The position numbers and the translations under genes were made by a program. A DNA stretch of 64,000 nucleotides. Origin: Artemia franciscana. Lineage: Eukaryota; Arthropoda; Branchiopoda; Anostraca; Artemiidae. Under the pieces are notes generated by a model. That model was given only the letters and a program-made list of their open reading frames with translations, did not search any database and was not told the origin of the DNA. The first letter of the stretch is position 1; every line of letters begins with the position of its first letter. Positions 12,370 to 22,745 of the stretch are shown one piece after another. The DNA lies in NCBI RefSeq assembly GCF_032884065.1, contig NW_027062689.1:124001-188000 (forward strand), in the 5' to 3' direction.

Positions 12370-12880
12370 AAAGAAAAACCCAAGAGTGTAGGAAAACCCT
12401 CCAGGAAGCTCGCTAAATAAAGATTGCCTTGGATTTTACCAATAGTTTCTTAAGAAAAAAACCTACGCTAAATCAAGATTTCCTTGGGTGTTATGTTTTA
12501 AAGCTTACGAGGGTCAGGCCTCCTTTACCCCCAAGATTTGTTTTGAATAACCCCCAGTTTTTTTTACTCCACGATTTCCTTTAAAAACCTTCTGGGCTTT
12601 TTTACCCCATGATTTCCTTGGGTGTTATGTTTAAAAACCTACGAGGGTTTGGGAAAACATTTTTAAGATTACCGTGGTTGTTATGTTTAGAAAACCTAAG
12701 GTGCAGGGAGGAACCTTCAGGGACCTTCTCGGCCCCCAGGATTTTCTTTTAAAAAAATTCAGGAGCTTGTTTACTTCAGGATTTCTAAGATTGCTGAGTC
12801 ATAGTTTCTTTTTGAAAACCTACGAGGCTTCTTTTCTTCGGGGTTTCTTTTGAAACCAATCAGGGGGCCCCTCTCACCCA
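12370..12880 (+). repeat. Degenerate minisatellite
   Basis: A phrase close to GATTTCCTTGGGTGTTATGT followed by an AAAACCTACGAGGG-like block recurs at about 12470, 12609 and 12664, with weaker copies on either side. Units vary from about 55 to 135 bp. It does not code for anything recognisable. Confidence 0.5.
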
Positions 12881-13014
12881 AGCAAGGACATGGTCCTTCC
12901 CGATATATCGAATATAAATCCAATTTTATGAAAATTAGATTTTTATAGCCTCCCCCCACCAAGTCTGAGCTATTATAATTCTCTATATTTGATAAACATC
13001 TAAAACCCAGCCGC

Positions 13015-13395
13015 TCGTAAAAAATTTTTACGACTGATAAAATACTCTTGTTTTCTTGCTAAAATTCATTAAAACCACTTTCAAGCACATTGGTTAAAAA
13101 AAAGCGTAAGGTGTATTAGACCGTAAAAGCTCTAAATTACCTATTTTCTATCGAACAGTTGCTATTATGCTGGTAATCCCCTCTTTCTTTTCCCCCTCTA
13201 GTTTAACAAACTATAACTCTTTAAATTGATTTAACAGCTATCCCCCCCTAAAAAAGTTTTATTGCTGATAGTATAATCGTATTTTCTCGCAAATTTATTA
13301 AAACCACTTTCAAGCAAATTGGTGAAAAAGGCATAAGGTGTGTTAAATCCTGTATGGTGTAAACCCAAATTTTCTACTGGAGAGCTGCTGTTCTG
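13015..13395 (+). repeat. Pair of about 235-bp direct repeats
   Basis: The block holding ATTAAAACCACTTTCAAGCA occurs near 13068 and again near 13299, with flanking similarity on both sides (a TGATA block before it and a TAAGGTGT block after it). The second copy runs straight into the 112-bp array. Confidence 0.6.
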
Positions 13396-14150
13396 ATAAT
13401 TGCATAAGAGGGTACTTACCAGCCGGCAAATTTGGATGTTTTGAAATTACATGTGAATCCCAAATTGGGGTGTTAGGGTGTTATTCTACTAGACAGCTGC
13501 TGTTCTGATAATTGCATGAAAGGGTACTTACCAGTCGGCAAATTTGAATGTTCTTATATTACATGTGAATCACAAAGTGGGGTGTTGGGGTGTTGTTCTT
13601 TTGGACAGCTGCTGTTCTGATAATTGCATGAAAGGGTACTTACCAGCCGGCAAATTTGGATGTTCTGATATTGCATGTGAATCGTAATTTGGGGTATCTG
13701 GGTTTTGTTCTACTGGACAGCTGCTCTTCTGATAATTGCATGAAAGGGCACTTACCAGCCGGCAAATTTGGGTGTTCTGATATTGCATGTGAATCGCAAA
13801 TTGGGGTGTCTGGGTTTTGTTCTACTGGACAGCTGCTCTTCTGATAATTACATGAAAGGGTACTTACCAGCCGGCAAATTCGGATGTTCTGATATTGCAT
13901 GTGAATCGTAAATTGGGGTGTCTGGGTTTTGTTCTACTGGACAGCTGCTCTTCTGATAATTGCATGAAAGGGCACTTACCAGCCGGCAAATTTGGATGTT
14001 CTGATATTACATGTGAATCAAAAAGTGGGGTGTTGGGGTGTTGTTCTACTGGACAGCTGCTGTTCTGATAAGTGTATGAAAGGGTAAATACCAGCCGGCA
14101 AATTTGGATTTCTGATATTACATATGAATCGCAAATTGGGGTGTTACAGT
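13385..14150 (+). repeat. 112-bp tandem array, seven units
   Basis: The landmark AGCCGGCAAATTTGG recurs at 13421, 13533, 13645, 13757, 13869, 13981 and 14093, exactly 112 bp apart each time. Every unit has two related half-motifs (TTCTGATAATTGCATGAA and TTCTGATATTGCATGTGAA) about 48 bp apart. Because 112 is not a multiple of three, reading frames rotate through the array and stay open for up to 108 codons on the minus strand; I regard these as artefacts. The array ends at a Penelope-derived segment, and an eighth unit lies at about 14310-14420. Confidence 0.9.
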
Positions 14151-14152
14151 TA

Positions 14153-14310
14153 AACATTATCCATAACAAACAAATACAACGTAGAAACACTCATTCACTC
14201 ATTAGTAATGATTTGGGAATAAAATATTTGTTAGATCATTTTTAATTAAATTTGAGTATAAAGAATTTAGTGAGTATTCCCCCAAGTCCCTGTTCAAAGA
14301 CGGGTGTTGT
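14153..14310. repeat. Inverted, rearranged Penelope pieces inside the array
   Basis: This stretch joins a reverse-complement piece of the Penelope pseudo-LTR end (TAACAAACAAATACAACG), a short forward piece (CACTCATTAGTAATGATTTG) and another reverse-complement piece (GAGTATTCCCCCAAGTCC). The first part is repeated at 14420-14490, so 14146-14411 looks like a 266-bp tandem duplication that includes one 112-bp unit. Confidence 0.7.
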
Positions 14311-14420
14311 TCTACTGGACAGCTTATCTTCTGATAATTGGATGTAAGGGTACTTACCAGCCGGCAAATTTGGATGTTCTGATATTACATGTGAATCACA
14401 AACTGGGGTGTTACAGTTAA
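14310..14420 (+). repeat. Eighth 112-bp array unit
   Basis: The landmark AGCCGGCAAATTTGG recurs at 14359, 266 bp after the seventh unit. The unit is separated from the main array by Penelope-derived sequence and directly precedes the complete Penelope-like element. Confidence 0.85.
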
Positions 14421-14459
14421 ACATTATCCATAACAAACAAATACAACGTAGAAACACTC

Positions 14460-15053
14460 ATTCACTCATTAGTAATGATTTGGGAATAAAACAGGTGGTT
14501 CGAGAATCAATTGAAATTAATCTCAAAGCAATAAAAATATTTCTTTGAACAGGGACTTGGGGGAATACTCACTAAATTCTTTATACTCAAATTTAATTAA
14601 AAATGATCTAACAAAATATTTTACTAAACCAATTTATAATAGTACTGAACCAACTACGAAAAGGCCTTTGAGACAGGCTGCTAAACAAGCAAGATTAGCT
14701 TTAAGAAATTGCATCTAATCATTTTATTCTCTTTAGTTTGAATGAGTTTATATTTCTTCATTTCATTCTTTTCGCCAGTCCTGGTTGAACTTCGCTGAAG
14801 TAAGGATGCTAGGGCTATATTTTTAAAAAAAATTGTTTTAATAAGTGTTTTTATATTCAGTTTTAATTCTCACAATTTGATGTAAGTTCTTTTATATATA
14901 TATATAGTATTGTATTGTGCTGAAGACGGCCCTTGGACATAGGGCCGAAATATCTACATAAATAATTTCCATTGTCTTGAAAAAACTTTCCCTATTGTTT
15001 CTACGTTGTATTTGTTTGTTATGGAAAGGCAGTGTGGTCTTCGTCGCTATTTT
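14460..15053 (+). repeat. Left pseudo-LTR of the Penelope-like element
   Basis: It matches 17359-17952 nearly base for base. It contains the last codons and stop of the RT gene from a preceding copy, a conserved hairpin motif (14920-14950) and the ATG (15021) of the following ORF. Confidence 0.85.
14920..14950 (+). other. Hammerhead-like hairpin motif in left pseudo-LTR
   Basis: CTGAAGA is followed by a six-pair stem (CGGCCC/GGGCCG, nine-base loop) and GAAA. Hammerhead ribozyme cores read CUGANGA, helix II, GAAA, and such motifs are known from Penelope-like elements. Here one extra C lies between the CUGANGA box and a helix that leaves GAAA free, and I could not build helices I and III, so catalytic activity is doubtful. 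Confidence 0.45.
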
Positions 15054-15345
15054 CGTCTAGCTTATGGGGAGCAGTTGACCTATGATATCTTTTATTTTAT
15101 TAGTCTAGGTAAAAAAACATGCTAATATTATCAATCAACAAAAATTTTTAGAATCCTGTAGAAAGGAAAACCTTATTCCCAAGTCTTTAAGATATAAATT
15201 ACATTTAAATACCCGAAAAGAAGCGCAATTTGCCCATACACTACAGTTAAAAACCCTAGTCCATATTATTAAGGACAAAAAACAGAAACGACATATTATT
15301 TCTTCAGAGAGAAAATCGTTGGAAACTTTTTGCTGGAAAACCTGT
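15021..15345 (+). CDS. N-terminal part of the Penelope-like protein (frameshifted)
   Basis: An ATG at 15021 in the pseudo-LTR opens a frame beginning MERQCGLRRYFRLAYG. Coding similarity continues in a second frame after a run of seven A (15110-15116) with KFLESCRKENLIPKSLRY, and in the frame of the main ORF after a T run near 15328. Both breaks are at homopolymers, so they may be sequencing errors or real damage. This region would be the N-terminal domain of the RT protein. The start is chosen because its first residues resemble the start of another Penelope fragment at 54096 (MAGQFGLRTF). Confidence 0.6.
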
Positions 15346-17618
15346 CCACCGTTGATTTTGCTCAAGTTGTTAGATTAGAAAGGAATTTGCTTAGCCACGA
15401 TTTTCGCTTGTCCAAGGAACGCCTCTATAAGAAATTAGAGGGCTTACGAAATGAATCTTCGATGAGAAACCGTATTTATTCTCCAAGATTCACTCCTGGG
15501 CCTACTATCGTTAACCTCTCTTCTAAAACATTGGAACCCCAGGAAATCGAAACACTAGAAAAAGGTCCAAAATTTTCTTTTCTACCGAAACAGGTTCCTG
15601 TGGCAGATATAGTTTCCTCTCTAGAGTCCGCTTTGCATAAACACTATCCTTCTGTCTCTAACCCGGATGAAGTTAGATCTGGTCTAATAAATATCCTCTA
15701 TAATAGCCAAAAAAAGTTTAAGCCTCCTACTAATTCCACACCGGAAAATCTGCATGACATAAAAATACTATCTAATCTCCGAAAAGATCCTTCTATTATA
15801 ATAACTAAAGCAGACAAAAGCAATTCACTTGTTGTCATGAATACAACAGACTATGACAACAAAATTTTTTCGCATTTAAATGACACAATTACATATCAAA
15901 CAATAACTCATGATCCTACTGATCAGTTCACTAATAATATTATAAATGAATTAAAGCAGCTAAAACAAAATGGTAAAATCACCCCACAACTATACAATAA
16001 ATTTTTTCCCCGTGGTAGTTTCTGTCCTAAACTCTACGGTATACCAAAAATACATAAACAGGGTATTCCCTTAAGACCTATTGTGGCTTGTACTAAAGCT
16101 CCCGCTGCCAATATTGGAAAATGGCTTTGTGCAGCTTTCAAACCTTTATTGTATTCTCAAAATTCCTATATTCATAACTCGGCAGATTTGATTAAAAAAC
16201 TTAGCAACACAAGTATTTCAGAAAACACAATAGTTAGTAGTTTCGACATTGTTTCCATGTACACAAATATAGATGTAACTATTTCAGAGGAATTATTAAA
16301 AAACAAAATAGAAGAAAATTACCACTTGATCGAGACTTCAGCGACAGGAATTGATTGTGAAGTTTTAATGACTCTTGTTAAAATTTGTAATAAGTTTTCT
16401 ATGTATTTTCAATTTCGCGATTCTTTTTATCAGCAAAATAATGGATTACCCATGGGGGCACCTTTATCCGGGCTACTAGCAAATATTTACGTCGAGAATC
16501 TTGAGAATTGGGCATTGAATTCTTATTTTCTAAAACATGTCTATTGGGGTCGTTATATGGATGACGTAATTTCACTTTGGAATTATGGGGAAGCTGAACT
16601 TCGGGGCTTCTTAGATCATCTTAACACTTATGACCGAAATTTGCAGTTCACCCTTGAAGTTGAAATTGAAAATAAACTACCGTTTTTAGATGTATTAATT
16701 ATTCGTAAAGCTGATGAACTGGATTTTACTATATATCGAAAGCCAACACAAAACAATAGATATCTTCACTTTAATTCAAATCACCCCCCACAAGTTAAAA
16801 GAGCAGTTGTAATTTCCCTCATTGATCGTGCCCTAAATATTTGCTCCCATTCATATATAAATGCAGAAATAAATTTTATCAGAGATATTCTTTTTGGTAA
16901 TGGATACCCCATTCCTTTTGTAAATAAAATAATTAGCCGTAGAATAAAAAGACATTCTTGTAAAATCGAAGAAGATACTTCACAATGTGAGGCTATTGAT
17001 AAGCCCTCAAATATTGTCTATCTTCTGTATATCCCAAAGATTACAACAAAATTAAAAAATATTTGCACAAAAAATAATCTGTACGTAGTTTTTACTAATA
17101 ATTTTAAAATCATCAATTTCTTAAATTCGGGTAAAGATAAGACCCCAGTTACTCGCCAAAGAGGGGTCTATCAAATACCCTGTGATTGCGGAAAATACTA
17201 TGTCGGCAGGACCCATCAGAATCTAGACAAAAGGTTACATCAGCATAAAAATGACATAGACAAGGCCTTAATTTCAAATGGTTCCAACAATTCCTTTGAT
17301 TCTGCTCTAGGTTGGCATATTTTTAATAATCCGTCCCACATGATACTTTTTGAAAACTCTTCACTCATTAGTAATAATTTGGGAATAAAACAGGTGGTTC
17401 GAGAATCAATTGAAATTAATCTCAAAATCAATAAAAATATTTCTTTGAACAGGGACTTGGGGGAATACTCACTAAATTCTTTATACTCAAATTTAATTAA
17501 AAATGATCTAACAAAATATTTTACTAAACCAATTTATAATAGTACTGAACCAACTACGAAAAGGCCTTTGAGACAGGCTGCTAAACAAGCAAGATTAGCT
17601 TTAAGAAATTGCATCTAA
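15330..17618 (+). CDS. Penelope-like reverse transcriptase with GIY-YIG endonuclease
   Basis: A 762-codon frame codes for the reverse transcriptase that copies the element RNA and the endonuclease that opens the target. From N to C: LYGIPKIHKQGIPLRPIVA (RT fingers, about residue 235), SFDIVSMYTNI (motif A), NNGLPMGAPLSGLLANIYVE (motif B), GRYMDDVISLW (motif C with both catalytic aspartates, about residue 407), IYRKPTQNNRYLHF (a Penelope signature), then GVYQIPCDCGKYYVGRTHQN with RLHQH (GIY-YIG, about residue 615). The first codon of this frame is not a proper start; the protein probably begins at 15021 and is interrupted by two homopolymer frameshifts. The catalytic core is intact. The stop lies in the right pseudo-LTR. 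Confidence 0.9.
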   Translation: MLENLSTVDFAQVVRLERNLLSHDFRLSKERLYKKLEGLRNESSMRNRIYSPRFTPGPTIVNLSSKTLEPQEIETLEKGPKFSFLPKQVPVADIVSSLESALHKHYPSVSNPDEVRSGLINILYNSQKKFKPPTNSTPENLHDIKILSNLRKDPSIIITKADKSNSLVVMNTTDYDNKIFSHLNDTITYQTITHDPTDQFTNNIINELKQLKQNGKITPQLYNKFFPRGSFCPKLYGIPKIHKQGIPLRPIVACTKAPAANIGKWLCAAFKPLLYSQNSYIHNSADLIKKLSNTSISENTIVSSFDIVSMYTNIDVTISEELLKNKIEENYHLIETSATGIDCEVLMTLVKICNKFSMYFQFRDSFYQQNNGLPMGAPLSGLLANIYVENLENWALNSYFLKHVYWGRYMDDVISLWNYGEAELRGFLDHLNTYDRNLQFTLEVEIENKLPFLDVLIIRKADELDFTIYRKPTQNNRYLHFNSNHPPQVKRAVVISLIDRALNICSHSYINAEINFIRDILFGNGYPIPFVNKIISRRIKRHSCKIEEDTSQCEAIDKPSNIVYLLYIPKITTKLKNICTKNNLYVVFTNNFKIINFLNSGKDKTPVTRQRGVYQIPCDCGKYYVGRTHQNLDKRLHQHKNDIDKALISNGSNNSFDSALGWHIFNNPSHMILFENSSLISNNLGIKQVVRESIEINLKINKNISLNRDLGEYSLNSLYSNLIKNDLTKYFTKPIYNSTEPTTKRPLRQAAKQARLALRNCI

Positions 17619-17952
17619 TCATTTTATTCTCTTTAGTTTGAATGAGTTTATATTTCTTCATTTCATTCTTTTCGCCAGTCCTGGTTGAACTTCGCTGAAG
17701 TAAGGATGCTAGGGCTATATTTTTAAAAAAATTGTTTTAATAAGTGTTTTTATATTCAGTTTTAATTCTCACAATTTGATGTAAGTTCTTTTATATATAT
17801 ATATAGTATTGTATTGTGCTGAAGACGGCCCTTGGACATAGGGCCGAAATATCTACATAAATAATTTCCATTGTCTTGAAAAAACTTTCCCTATTGTTTC
17901 TACGTTGTATTTGTTTGTTATGGAAAGGCAGTGTGGTCTTCGTTGCTATTTT
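17359..17952 (+). repeat. Right pseudo-LTR of the Penelope-like element
   Basis: This is the partner of 14460-15053. It includes the 3' end of the RT ORF, a TATATA stretch near 17793, the hairpin motif at 17819-17849, and ends at 17952, directly before the second copy of AACATTATCCATA. Confidence 0.85.
17819..17849 (+). other. Hammerhead-like hairpin motif in right pseudo-LTR
   Basis: Identical to the motif at 14920-14950: CTGAAGA, a CGGCCC/GGGCCG stem and GAAA. See that entry for the departure from the hammerhead consensus. Confidence 0.45.
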
Positions 17953-17965
17953 AACATTATCCATA

Positions 17966-20569
17966 TTTTGTAGCACAAAACGCCTACAAAAATGTATTTT
18001 ATCAATGAAAGGAGTAGATTTATTACACTAAAAATAGCAAACAAGCGTCGTTTCTGACAATAATATCGAATTATCAGAGAGCCCCCCTCCTCTGCTATTT
18101 GTAACCCTAGGTAGTAGAGAAAAAGTTTAATCATTCTGTAGCTTTTCCCCCTTAGCATATTCTATAATACATATTTCACATAAAATTCTACTTTAGCTGT
18201 CATGAAAAAGGGACTCTACATACTTGCCCTTAGAAGCTATTTATAAAAAAAGCTACTTATAAGAAGATATTTATAAAGCTTATATATTGACCTGAGAAGC
18301 TATTTTGAGACGCGTACCAAACCTATTTTATCACCATTTAAATAAATACTATATTTCTCTGAATAATGGCAAATTTTTAAAGCTTTTTGAAAAACTAGTT
18401 GCAAGACAATTTAAACTGAAGAGGGGGGAGGCTTTCTGACAATGATAAACAGGGGTTTAGATATCAACGTTGTATAAAACATTGTAGGAATAATAAAAGC
18501 AAAAATTTAACATAGCAATAAAAAATACTTTGGTAGATTGAATTCTTTTCTTTTTCTTTGGAAAAGTTTTACCCTCAAAGGTCAAGAAAACAAATGTTTA
18601 TTCATCTTAAATTTAAGTGGGGACGTGGTTGAAATTAGGTTCAAGTTATCTGGAAAGAACAAACAATTTTATTACAAGAGTTTTAATGATATTCTTAAGG
18701 CCATGAGCACGAGTGCTACTAGAAAACAATGAACGATACATGTGTAAGGAATATTTTCTTTAGTATACTACAAAGAAAATTAAAATATTTGTGATCTATG
18801 GTGTTCGCTAATTAAAAATTTTCTGTTCCCTTATTAAGGTTAAGAAAGTTTAAATTCCTCATAAAGCAAAGGGTTAGACATCGAATTTTCAAATCAGTGT
18901 ATTTATTTTTTGGTCCTATTAAGGTGGGTAGGGGAGCGATGAAGTTGTTTCTGAAAACTAAAATCTACGCTTCTTAAATGCACATGAGTTTCTATGAAAA
19001 AAAAGATGTATTTTAACAGTGTAAGAATCTTCTTATAAAAACGAATTTCCAAAAGATGTATTTTTCACAACATTGAAAACATAAACTTAATTTATTGATA
19101 GAATATTCTGACCAATACCCCCCCCCCACCAACAAAAAAAGCAAGGGCAGGAGCTGCAACAACCATTGCACTGCAAAGTCTTGAGACAGTCCCCTTCCAG
19201 GCAAAGTGAAGATTTGAGATCTTCTGCTCCCAACAAGGCCCTGGCAGTAAATTATAGGACCTTTAAGACTTGTGTTTCCCATATAAGGTGAGAATACGGC
19301 CCTTCAGCCTTCCAGTATGAGATGAATTCCATGCAAGATGTTGATTTTAATGTAAGTGTAAATTATTTAATGTTCTTTCACAAACCTTATTTATTTCCAC
19401 TAAAGAACTTAACGTTTATTCCTTTTAGTTGACTATAGCAACCTTTTCACCTTAGTTTTAGCTATTAGTGGTTTTTTGAAAAGGTGTTTTTAAGGTCTTA
19501 CTTTGAAAACCTGGTGTTTTACTATTGCCTCTAAGAAGGAAATTGGGGTGTATTAATCCCAAGCTCAAAAATGAGGTAAAATATCAATTATCACACTTTG
19601 AGGAAACACCTTAGGGAAATGTAACTTTTTACCATGATTTAACGGGAAAAACTAAATTTTTATGCGAGATAAATTTGTCAGACTATTAGATTATTGAGAA
19701 TCCAAGACTAGCTTAAGTTTTACAGAAACTCCCATTGTTCAATGGTGCTATTGGGTCCCCTAGTCCTAAAGGAAATAGACTTTTTGCTATGTTTTTAGCT
19801 ATTAGTATTGTTTTGAAAATAAGCTCACTGGTCCGTTAGTTCTGCAGGAGATTTGAAAGTCCTTGGATTTATTTTTTTCACAGCTTAAAATCATAAATAC
19901 TTCAAAGGGAAATTTATTTTTTTATTCTTTTTCCGGGCCGACTATGATGATCATGTATGGATTGACCATCTACTCATCGATGTCTATCCTGAAGCTGCAA
20001 TGGACACCAACACTCCCTCAGTAAATTTTAAGACTCGCCTATAATACCTGAAACTATAATATGGTAGTTTCCAATATTAAAGTTTATACTTCGTCGTGCA
20101 GTAGGCAATGGACCCGAAGGGTCAATGTATAGCTATTAAATTTATAACTGGTAGCGTGGTCTCAATAATTTTGAAGGGCCTGTTTGGAGGCCTATGTATG
20201 GTCATTAAATTTCTAATGGGTAGTACGGTCTCAATACGTCCAAATGGTCCATTTGGGGCAAATATGTTCTTTTCATGCTAGTAAGATCATTCTAGCTCTG
20301 AGCGCTTACTCTTAATTATAATACAAATTCTTTCACATAGTGAAGTGTTTTAATGAGCTAATAAGCTCTTATTATTTTCTTCGCTCACAAACCAACATTA
20401 CCATCTGAATCCCACAACAGTGCATGTACGCCCCCAGGAAATAGTGAACGGGAGAGAATTATAGTTTTGGAGTGAGCCCTATTAGTCTACCTCCCCCCTC
20501 CCAATTTTGATTTAGATTGTATAACGAGAGATTTCTGCCTCGACAGTGAATTTTTAGACATTAGTGTAG
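17966..20569. other. No recognisable gene (about 2.6 kb)
   Basis: AT-rich. An open frame at 18538-18732 has no motif I recognise. At about 20120-20265 two roughly 70-bp phrases are tandem and diverged (both hold a TATTAAATTT block followed by GGTCTCAATA). Nothing else stands out. Confidence 0.35.
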
Positions 20570-20967
20570 GTGGCAGCAAGCAAGGTCGAGAGGGTACAGG
20601 AAGAACAGGTATTTGCCCCTCACAGTGATATGGGAGAACAAGAGCAAAGTGTTGCCGCCTCACCCCCTGTTTTACCTAAATTTTATTTAGCTGATAGCGT
20701 TTAGGGTAACATTTATATTTTTAGAGGTGAGTTCGAAGACCCTATCAGCTTCCTTACAAGTGGTAGCATTCAAAAGGATTCCGTAGAAATATCGCACTCC
20801 TATATCAGCAAGATTCGAACACCCCTTGAAAAACACATTCAGGAGGCGGGAGGGCGAGCCAATATAAAAGCAACCATCGCACAAAAGATTATTGTACGTG
20901 GAAAGACGATTAATGTATTCGCATTACCTGCAAACGAAAATAGGGATACTTCACCCAGACTTACATA
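20570..20967 (+). pseudogene. Probable N-terminal part of the broken type B DNA polymerase gene
   Basis: One frame stays open for about 130 codons with a single internal TAG near 20700. It starts with a Q/E-rich stretch (VQEEQVFAPHSDMGEQEQ) and goes on with GEFEDPISFLTSGSIQKDS and KIRTPLEKHIQEAGG. I do not recognise the domain. Amino-acid-like composition, position and orientation just upstream of clear polymerase sequence suggest it is the N-terminal region of that gene or the gene before it. Confidence 0.4.
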
Positions 20968-21539
20968 ATTTCGAGGATGTTTCATTCGGATTGTGTGTGA
21001 AATATTTTTAATAGAGTATAGAATCATAATGAAAATTTGAGCGGGTCAATAATTTTGTTTATTGAAAATTTTATTTAATTGTAGAAAGTTTATAAAATGG
21101 TTTGTTTTAAAAGGAGAGAGGGGAAGAGAGGTATAAAATATAGAACAGAGCTATAGGACTTCAATCGGGTACAACACTTCTCTTTTGTAACATTTTGTAA
21201 CACTTAAGGGGATATAAATTTTTTAGAGGGCTAACGAATATTGAAAAATTGGGGTATCAGTGTTATAGTACGATACAGAGTGTGAAGAGGGGAAACTTAA
21301 AGATAAAAGGGAGTAACATATTCAGTAAGGGCTCTCTCCATTGAATCAGTGAAACACTTATTATGGCTTTTCTATAGGCTTGTCAAAGACCCTGATGCAA
21401 TTGGACATTTTTTCCAATCACAAATATAAGTCAGGCTCTAAGTGAGGATAAAGGGAACAAAGGGGGTACTTGCTACTATTTTCCAATGTGTCTTTCAAGA
21501 TTTTGCAGTTTATTAAAGCTGAAGCATCACTTGCAGAGC

Positions 21540-22745
21540 GATAATGTGGCACTAGACATCGTGGCCAGACTCAGGGACGTGTGCGATCATTCAAACCCGA
21601 ATCGTGTTTAAGAACACAAAGCCATTGCAATCTAATTTGCCCATAGGCAGAGAAACTCGAGTAATACCATGCAATTGGTATAGGTAATTAAGATATTGGA
21701 TGGGGAAGATTGTGTAGAAGCAGCTTTGGTTGCACTAATTAAAGCAGTTACAAAGTCAATCTCATGGCTACGCACCATAAATTATCCAATGACTCTATCA
21801 CCAGAACACTAGTAGGCCATTAAAAATAAAGATATGTGATGAGTTTGTCAGCAGAAATTTGCTGTGGGTATTAGGGATAGGAAAGTCCACGATCACGTTC
21901 ATTTAAGTACTCCTATTTTATCGGGGGGGGGGGGGTAACTTTCCAGGGTGGCGCACCAATCGCGTAATATAAATATTAGGCTCCAATACTTTCTACTGGT
22001 TTACATGCACAATTCCAACTATGACTTGAAATCCATATTACGAGCGTTGGCACGTTTATAGAAAAGTGAAGTGTTAGATGGCGCATGAGTAGATGGGTCT
22101 TTTTCTTATAAAATAATACCCAAATCGTCTGAGAAGCTTCTGCTCTTAGAACTAAAATGGAGAATGATTGAAAATGGAAACACGTAATAAATAGAATCTA
22201 TTCTTAGACTCTTACAGTTTCTTCCCCAAATCCTTAAGCCAATCTATTCAATTACAACAAAGTGATTACTTGAATAGTTCACTCCTCCTAAAACAGCACT
22301 TTCCAGGTGATGAAATGTATAATTCATTAACTTGTAAGGGCATATACCTGTATTAGTACTACAACTCCGTCTTGAGGCAACATGAGGAGAAATCACTGCT
22401 CATCGAAGCGTTCTTTGAGTCACTTCCCGATTGTCAATACACCACTGCCAATTATGAGTTTGCTAAGAAAGTTTAGGCTAAGCAAGGGTTTAAAAGTGGG
22501 GAGGAATATAGGAAAATGTACCTCGCAAGTGATATATTGACGCTGTTGGATATTGTCTGTAAGAACATGGATAAAGTTTAGGAGGAATTTAGTTTGAATT
22601 TGGGGTATTTTTTTAATTCCTCATTTGGTGATGGATTTAATATTGAAAATCAGTGACCCAAAAATAGGTCTGATCACCGATGTGGATCAGCACTTATTTG
22701 TAGAGAGATTCATGTAGGAGGGCATTTTTTTAACAGGGGTTGTAT
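21540..22745 (+). pseudogene. Type B (protein-primed) DNA polymerase, exonuclease part, Polinton/adintovirus type, broken
   Basis: Several frames, cut by stops and indels, carry in the right order the landmarks of polymerases from Polinton/Maverick elements and related viruses. These are: SWLRTINYPMTLSPEH and VHDHVHL (zinc-knuckle/DHxHL block) at about 21755-21905; YMHNSNYDLKSIL (exonuclease motif II, HNxxNYD) near 22010; a SLSQSIQL block and HFPGDEMYNSLTCKGIYLY at about 22230-22350; YEFAKKV, then YRKMYLASDILTLLDIVC (exonuclease motif III, Y followed by D) at about 22455-22560; and LITDVDQHLFVERF near 22670-22715. Such enzymes replicate the element by protein priming. Two in-frame TAG codons and at least three frame changes show it is dead. 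Identification is by motif order, without a search. Confidence 0.8.

Larger units (their letters stand above)
14420..17965 (+). mobile_element. Penelope-like element with pseudo-LTRs and target duplication
   Basis: The element consists of a left pseudo-LTR (about 14460-15053), a body coding for an RT/GIY-YIG protein, and a right pseudo-LTR (about 17359-17952). The two pseudo-LTRs are almost identical by eye, with a few substitutions and one-base indels. The 13-bp sequence AACATTATCCATA occurs at 14420-14432 and at 17953-17965, as expected of a target-site duplication. Penelope-like elements typically show such partial head-to-tail copies. High similarity of the repeats suggests recent insertion. 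The left junction includes a short inverted piece (14433-14459), also usual for this class. Confidence 0.85.

Noticed and set aside
13385-14150. CRISPR-like array or coding repeat in the 112-bp array
   Set aside because: Units are repeated whole without unique spacers, the context is an animal genome, and the period is not a multiple of three, so the minus-strand frames simply rotate.
14920-14950. Calling a functional hammerhead ribozyme
   Set aside because: There is one extra base after the CUGANGA box and helices I and III could not be drawn; reported only as a similar motif.
18538-18732. Open frame of 64 codons
   Set aside because: No recognisable motif, no splice or neighbour support, and length possible by chance.
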